This document shows positions 12,445-13,709 of a stretch of 13,709 nucleotides of DNA, in pieces; positions within the stretch are counted from its first letter, which is position 1; each line of letters begins with the position of its first letter. Position numbers and translations under genes: made by a program. The notes beneath the pieces are model-generated. The model ran no database searches, had not been told where the DNA came from, and was given only the letters and a program-made list of their open reading frames with translations. Origin of the DNA: Nanobdellota archaeon (GTDB lineage Archaea > Nanobdellota > Nanobdellia > SCGC-AAA011-G17 > GW2011-AR20); NCBI GenBank assembly GCA_018819375.1, contig JAHJQH010000069.1:1-13709 (forward strand), given 5' to 3'.

Positions 12445-13709
12445 TGTTGGGGTCTGTTCTTCTTTCTGACCTTGATGCCCTTATATTCAGGTTCCTGATA
12501 ATCTCAGGATCTCCACCCATTAGTTCTATTCTTTTTTTCTTTTCCACGGAATTCACTTCTGTCCAGCCGCCATTAACAGAAGGTTCTAATTCCCTTACTC
12601 GTTCTACCACTTCTATCACAACTCCAAAAAGAAGAATATCTTTTGTTCCTGTCTCAATTCTGATATTTGCCCTTATTCCATTAGAAAAGTCAAATCCTTC
12701 TATTTCCTCCCCCCTCATATGAATGTGGTATTTCTTGAATCCACTGCTCTCAAAAATGCTTCTGACTTGCCTGTTTTCTATTCTGGAAATATATCCGCTT
12801 GTACTAGTGTTGATTCTTCCGCTGTGCGCTCTCGCAAAATTATAAATCTTGTTTATTTCAGTAAGACCACCACCCTGTTCTTTTAAAATTTTTCCTGCTT
12901 CTTTTTCTATGTTATCACTCATTTCAACATATTTAACATTATATTTATCCCCCAAATCTCTCCAAACCCCGTCCCTAAGCGAAGAAATCTGGATGTCTTC
13001 AAGAGACTTAAAAGTAATTGTGTCAGGAAGTGCAACACGAAACAGTGCTTCTAAGAAATTGATTTCATATTTTGTCCCTTCAAATTGTCTTTCAAAGATT
13101 AGGGGCTTACTGCCAATTAAATCAACCGCTACCCAATTAGCTTTCATCCCTATCTCTTCTCGTTGATTATGCAGGACCTTGCATTTTGTTACGATACTGC
13201 TAAGAGGATACATTTTGTAAGTGCTTTCAAGGTTTTCAGGACCAAGAAGAACCTTACTCACTAATCTTCCATGCCCTTTTTCAAATGACTCTTTGCCCTC
13301 ATATCTTAAGAGAAAATCCTCAATATTCTCTGCAAGTATTCTTTCCTGTCCAGAAAGATTCTTGCTAAGTGGATTCCAATCAAGACCATCAAAAAGAACA
13401 GCACCTTCTTCTTTCTTGTCCCAAAACACACCCATGTACACTCTTCCATTCCTGCCAGTTATCACAGGAACAACATCCTCGCTCGGATTGAGAAAATATT
13501 TTCCGCGGGCTTTTAATTTATCAATATCCTTTGTGAGTGAACATTCTCTCAAACTCTTGTTCCCAATGGAAAAAATCTGTGGCACAGGAGATTCCTCGCC
13601 AGTGGATATGTCCAACCCCATATATCTTCCCACACTATCAACAACACCCTTACAATCCCAAAAATAAGCATAAAACCCTTGTGTTACTTCATCTGCGATT
13701 ATCTTAAAA
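12440..13709 (-). CDS. Unrecognised soluble protein, partial at the window edge
   Basis: A GTG at 13633 could serve as a start, but the frame stays open to the window edge for another 25 codons. Those codons read as plausible protein (FKIIADEVTQGFYAYFWDCK, then GVVDSVGRY), so the true start is probably outside and at least 422 residues are present. No membrane segment, signal peptide or coiled coil is obvious. Local features include a VVPVITGRNGRVYMGVFWD segment, which reads as beta strands, a YNFARAHSGRI segment, and a basic C-terminus (NIRASRSERRTDPNR). I do not recognise a family or catalytic motif. It is convergent with the pilin-like gene and probably belongs to a different transcription unit, so no role in the filament system is inferred. 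Confidence 0.8.
   Translation of the reverse strand, partial: FKIIADEVTQGFYAYFWDCKGVVDSVGRYMGLDISTGEESPVPQIFSIGNKSLRECSLTKDIDKLKARGKYFLNPSEDVVPVITGRNGRVYMGVFWDKKEEGAVLFDGLDWNPLSKNLSGQERILAENIEDFLLRYEGKESFEKGHGRLVSKVLLGPENLESTYKMYPLSSIVTKCKVLHNQREEIGMKANWVAVDLIGSKPLIFERQFEGTKYEINFLEALFRVALPDTITFKSLEDIQISSLRDGVWRDLGDKYNVKYVEMSDNIEKEAGKILKEQGGGLTEINKIYNFARAHSGRINTSTSGYISRIENRQVRSIFESSGFKKYHIHMRGEEIEGFDFSNGIRANIRIETGTKDILLFGVVIEVVERVRELEPSVNGGWTEVNSVEKKKRIELMGGDPEIIRNLNIRASRSERRTDPNR

Noticed and set aside
1..13709. CRISPR arrays, insertion sequences, att sites or an origin.
   Set aside because: No regularly spaced repeats, transposase or integrase frames, terminal inverted repeats or origin-like repeat clusters were seen.

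Overview
The window looks like a piece of a low-GC archaeal genome, most likely a DPANN lineage of the Woesearchaeota/Pacearchaeota type. I infer this from archaeal TATA boxes placed about 25 bases before leaderless or short-leader starts, from an archaeal type II/IV secretion ATPase and a 9-TM ArlJ/TadC-like platform protein, from class III (archaeal prepilin-like) leaders, and from several small membrane and coiled-coil proteins that I associate with DPANN genomes. The lineage rests on gene style and memory, not on a marker gene. No rRNA, tRNA, CRISPR array, transposase or integrase was seen.

Layout. 1-2277 (-) encodes the secretion/pilus ATPase. It is divergent from 2385-3804 (+), a run of two coiled-coil proteins and two very small membrane proteins that overlap by ATGA. 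6041-3956 (-) is an operon: a PRC-barrel protein followed by three related five-TM membrane proteins. 6142-7537 (+) encodes a short leaderless TraB-family protein overlapping a degenerate M50-like membrane protein. 7658-8618 (+) is an unrecognised protein whose C-terminal membrane tail appears to be put out of frame. 8985-8725 (-) is a small membrane protein that shares a palindromic TATA box with 9055-12338 (+). That last run holds the ArlJ-like platform, a 41-residue pilin-like peptide and a 303-residue pilin-like cysteine-containing protein. 13709-12440 (-) is an unrecognised soluble protein cut by the right edge of the window.

How they may work together. The ATPase, platform and two pilin-like proteins are the core of a type IV filament-like or secretion machine, split across about 9 kb. 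No prepilin peptidase is in the window. The coiled-coil pair next to the ATPase may play the part that ArlC/D/E play in archaella, but this is inference. The three five-TM paralogues and the mini membrane proteins have no function I can name. Their placement between the two halves of the machine makes them the best candidates for undescribed components.

Several starts were moved from the longest open frame because TATA spacing, Shine-Dalgarno position or the leader motif favours an internal ATG: TraB to 6142, M50-like to 6776, ArlJ-like to 9055 and the pilin-like protein to 11427. Two different 19-bp tandem duplications sit at gene starts, one at 4523-4560 and one at 11392-11429.
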